Shown here: in pieces, positions 62,285 through 64,000 of the stretch | How the letters are laid out: each line of letters starts with the position of its first letter | Position numbering within the stretch: the first letter of the stretch is position 1 | Assembly (NCBI GenBank): GCA_022606425.2 | Contig: JAHDVF020000021.1 | Span: 372,001 to 436,000, forward strand | Length of the DNA: 64,000 bases | Source of the DNA: Lepidostoma basale | Taxonomy: Eukaryota; Arthropoda; Insecta; Trichoptera; Lepidostomatidae | Reading direction: 5' to 3' | The notes under the pieces: generated by a model | What the model was told of the DNA's origin: nothing | The model's database searches: none | The model's input: only the letters and a program-made list of their open reading frames with translations | Program-made: the position numbers and the translations under genes

Positions 62285-62704
62285 AAAACAAAGATGGCAG
62301 TACTAAATGGAGTTCTAGTGCCAACCCTTATGTATGGAAGTTTAGAGCTGGCAAAAAAAATGAAAGTAGGATGCCATAGGAATGAGATCACTGAGAAAAA
62401 TGTGCGGGAAAACGATATATGATAGAGTACCGAACAACAAAATAAGGAAGAAATGTAAGGTAGATGATTGCATTATATGTAATATTAAAAAATGATCCCT
62501 GAGATGATTTGGACATATGGAATGAATGGACGAGAGAAGAAGAGTTAAAATATTGTATACAAGCAATATGAGTGGAAAGAGAAGCCGTGTCTTCCAATGA
62601 AAATATGACATGACCAAATTAATCAAATACTGAAAGGCGGCCTCTTTCGAAGTCGGAAAAATCGAAGAACGTGCATGTTACAATGTATAAATGTAGAAGA
62701 AGCT

Positions 62705-62756
<52 letters not shown>

Positions 62757-62856
62757 AGAGAGAGAGAGAGATATGTCAGGACAGAACAGTACGGCGGTCC
62801 ATCCTCTCTGCCTACCCCTCCGGGGAAACAGTGTGATGATTAGTTAGTTACTTAGT
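62285..62856 (+). mobile_element. Family A copy with (GA)n expansion
   Basis: Plus strand KTKMAVLNGVLVPTLMYGSL…, MRSLRKMCGKTIYDRV, PNNKIRKKCK-DDCI, RWFGHMEWMDERRRVKILYT, FRSRKNRRTCMLQCINVEEA, then a GA-dinucleotide array (62705-62771) within the EEAREIC… codons, MSGQNSTAVHPLCLPLRGN and tail gattagttagttacttag. The FRSRKNR and DERRR variants mark a subfamily different from 58389. Confidence 0.75.
62704..62771. repeat. GA microsatellite inside family A coding end
   Basis: About 34 GA units with few interruptions (gata, gaaaga), placed where the undisturbed element reads agctagagagagagatatgtc (62210-62230). It is therefore an expansion of a short seed in the retroelement. Confidence 0.9.
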
Positions 62857-63193
62857 AAATACCCAGTTTTCGAAACGAATTAATTTATTATGACATACCA
62901 TGTGCGTCACGCAAATTTGGTTTTTAGTCAACAGTTATTAAATATTTTCAATCCATGCAGTTCCCCAAATGGTAAACAAATATGAAATGTTGTTTTTTTA
63001 AATAATATTTATAATCTAAATACCCGCTAAAGGAAAATCATCGCCATTTTTTTAAACAGTTCTATGAGCAGTGCATTTACATATACGAGTATGATAACGT
63101 CACACTATATATTATGACGTTATTGAGATGAAGATTAATTTAAAATCTATGATAAAACCCAAGTGCTTAAAATATATTAATTTTTGTGGATTA
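62857..63193. other. AT-rich DNA
   Basis: Nothing recognised. Confidence 0.35.
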
Positions 63194-63560
63194 CACAAAA
63201 GTCCGGATCGTCCATGTCAACATGTGCAACGTGGTGGATACATGGAACATAAAATAAAAAGACAATATGTGCACCATCTAAAAAGAACATTTTGTGTTAA
63301 ATTATTTTTATTTTGTTATTTTATTTTATATCATTGTATTTTATATTATTTGTTTGAGATTTATTTTGTGGGTGTTGGACGATCGAAGTGTGCGCGGGAG
63401 ATGCCTATTGGTGGCGATGAGGTTCGCAAACCCATCACACCGCGTCTCCCGCGGGGCGAAAAGAGAAGGATGGAGTGCCGCATCAGTAAAAGTGTGACAG
63501 TCCATTCTTTCTGCCTACCCTTTCGGGGAGACGGCGTGATGGTTAGTTAGTTCGTTAGTA
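63194..63560 (+). repeat. SINE-A, fullest copy (~367 bp)
   Basis: 5' end acaaaagtccggatcgtcc, an AT block (ttttgttattttattttatatcattg), gggtgttggacgatcgaag, ggtggcgatgaggttcgc, cgcgtctcccgcgg, then the family A-like 3' end (from about 63487) and TGATGGTTAGTTAG. GAGGTTCGCAAACC resembles a B box, but no A box is at proper distance, so Pol III origin is uncertain. No protein is encoded; the 140-codon frame across it is incidental. Confidence 0.8.
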
Positions 63561-64000
63561 ATTATATAATTTTCCTTGTGCCTTATTTAGAAGATTATTC
63601 TTTTTTTGAATATTCAATATATTATTTTGCAACGCGAATAAATTGCGCTGCCAAATTTGGAGTCCGTCAACTTAGGATGCTTATTAGAATTAGTCCTTAA
63701 ATATTTTACCTTGAGCAGATAGGATTACTTCATATGGAATATTTTTGTAAATAAATAAAAAGAACGCCATTTACATTTAATAATTATTATTTCGTAATTT
63801 GAATTTGTGTTATGTAAATTTCTCAATAAATTTAAAAATCTTTTTCATAATATAAATATGGTTAATAAGTAAATTTTGTATTAATATTAAATCTTATATT
63901 TACATATTTTAAAGATAATGATATTTGAATATTTTATTACATAAAACATTTTTTTATAAATTTTCCTCAATATGTAAATTTTTGCAATATCGCTTATACT
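63561..64000. other. AT-rich DNA to window end
   Basis: Nothing recognised. Confidence 0.4.

Noticed and set aside
63128..63550. 140-codon plus-strand frame
   Set aside because: Runs through SINE-A and reads the shared tail out of frame; no protein similarity.
1..64000. A Penelope-like reverse transcriptase or GIY-YIG nuclease linked to the hammerhead-like motifs
   Set aside because: None found; all reverse transcriptase fragments here are of RTE/Jockey/CR1-like type.

Overview
This window looks like intergenic or deep-intronic nuclear DNA from an arthropod, most likely an insect with a large, repeat-rich genome. It is strongly AT-rich and has no operon structure. I found no credible host exon, rRNA gene or intact tRNA gene. 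Nearly all recognisable content is the remains of transposable elements; the longer open frames are retrotransposon debris or antisense shadows of it. Insect is inferred from the retroelement families; the order cannot be fixed from sequence alone.

Four layers can be read. (1) RTE/Jockey-like non-LTR retrotransposons, nearly all 5'-truncated, in at least six lineages. I call the main ones A (tail GTTA or GTTT repeats, about 30 copies or pieces), B, C and E (GAA-repeat tails), D (TTTGA-repeat tail), plus minor ones G, H, I and J. In A, B, C and E the stop codon lies next to the tail, so there is almost no 3' UTR. The best copy is 58389-59534 (minus), with a YADD reverse transcriptase motif and two in-frame stops. 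Clean 11-13 bp target-site duplications are visible at 4062-4379, 24692-24952, 30961-31592 and 56043-56438. (2) Non-autonomous partners: a SINE-like family of about 370 bp sharing its 3' end with family A (1375, 33574, 42735, 44783, 63194), tRNA-derived SINEs (598, 21097, 46150, 52305) and a short repeat of unknown class (2107, 41483, 48019, 57018). (3) DNA transposons: an internally deleted mariner with TA duplications (10489-10991), a mariner transposase relic (16925-17170) and a 370 bp inverted-repeat MITE (27431-27800).

(4) The most interesting layer is a set of short motifs scattered over the whole window, usually as head-to-head inverted pairs. Each has an 8-nt CTGATGAN-like core, a hairpin, GAAAC, a tiny palindrome and GTC. 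That is the layout of a hammerhead ribozyme with minimal stem III, as known from Penelope-like retroelements and retrozymes. At least seven sequence families keep the layout while their hairpin stems differ, and one pair of relatives shows a compensatory C-G to T-A change. No Penelope reverse transcriptase or GIY-YIG domain is present here.

Between the repeats lie single-copy stretches. Several are less AT-rich and free of recognised repeats (for example 7720-8030, 12000-12240, 18990-19290, 47260-47430, 49370-49550); they may be conserved noncoding elements, which only comparison with a related genome could show. Nested insertions give a relative chronology: A into B (4075-4366), D into a hammerhead-like palindrome (9565-10040), and a tRNA-SINE into D (21097-21292).
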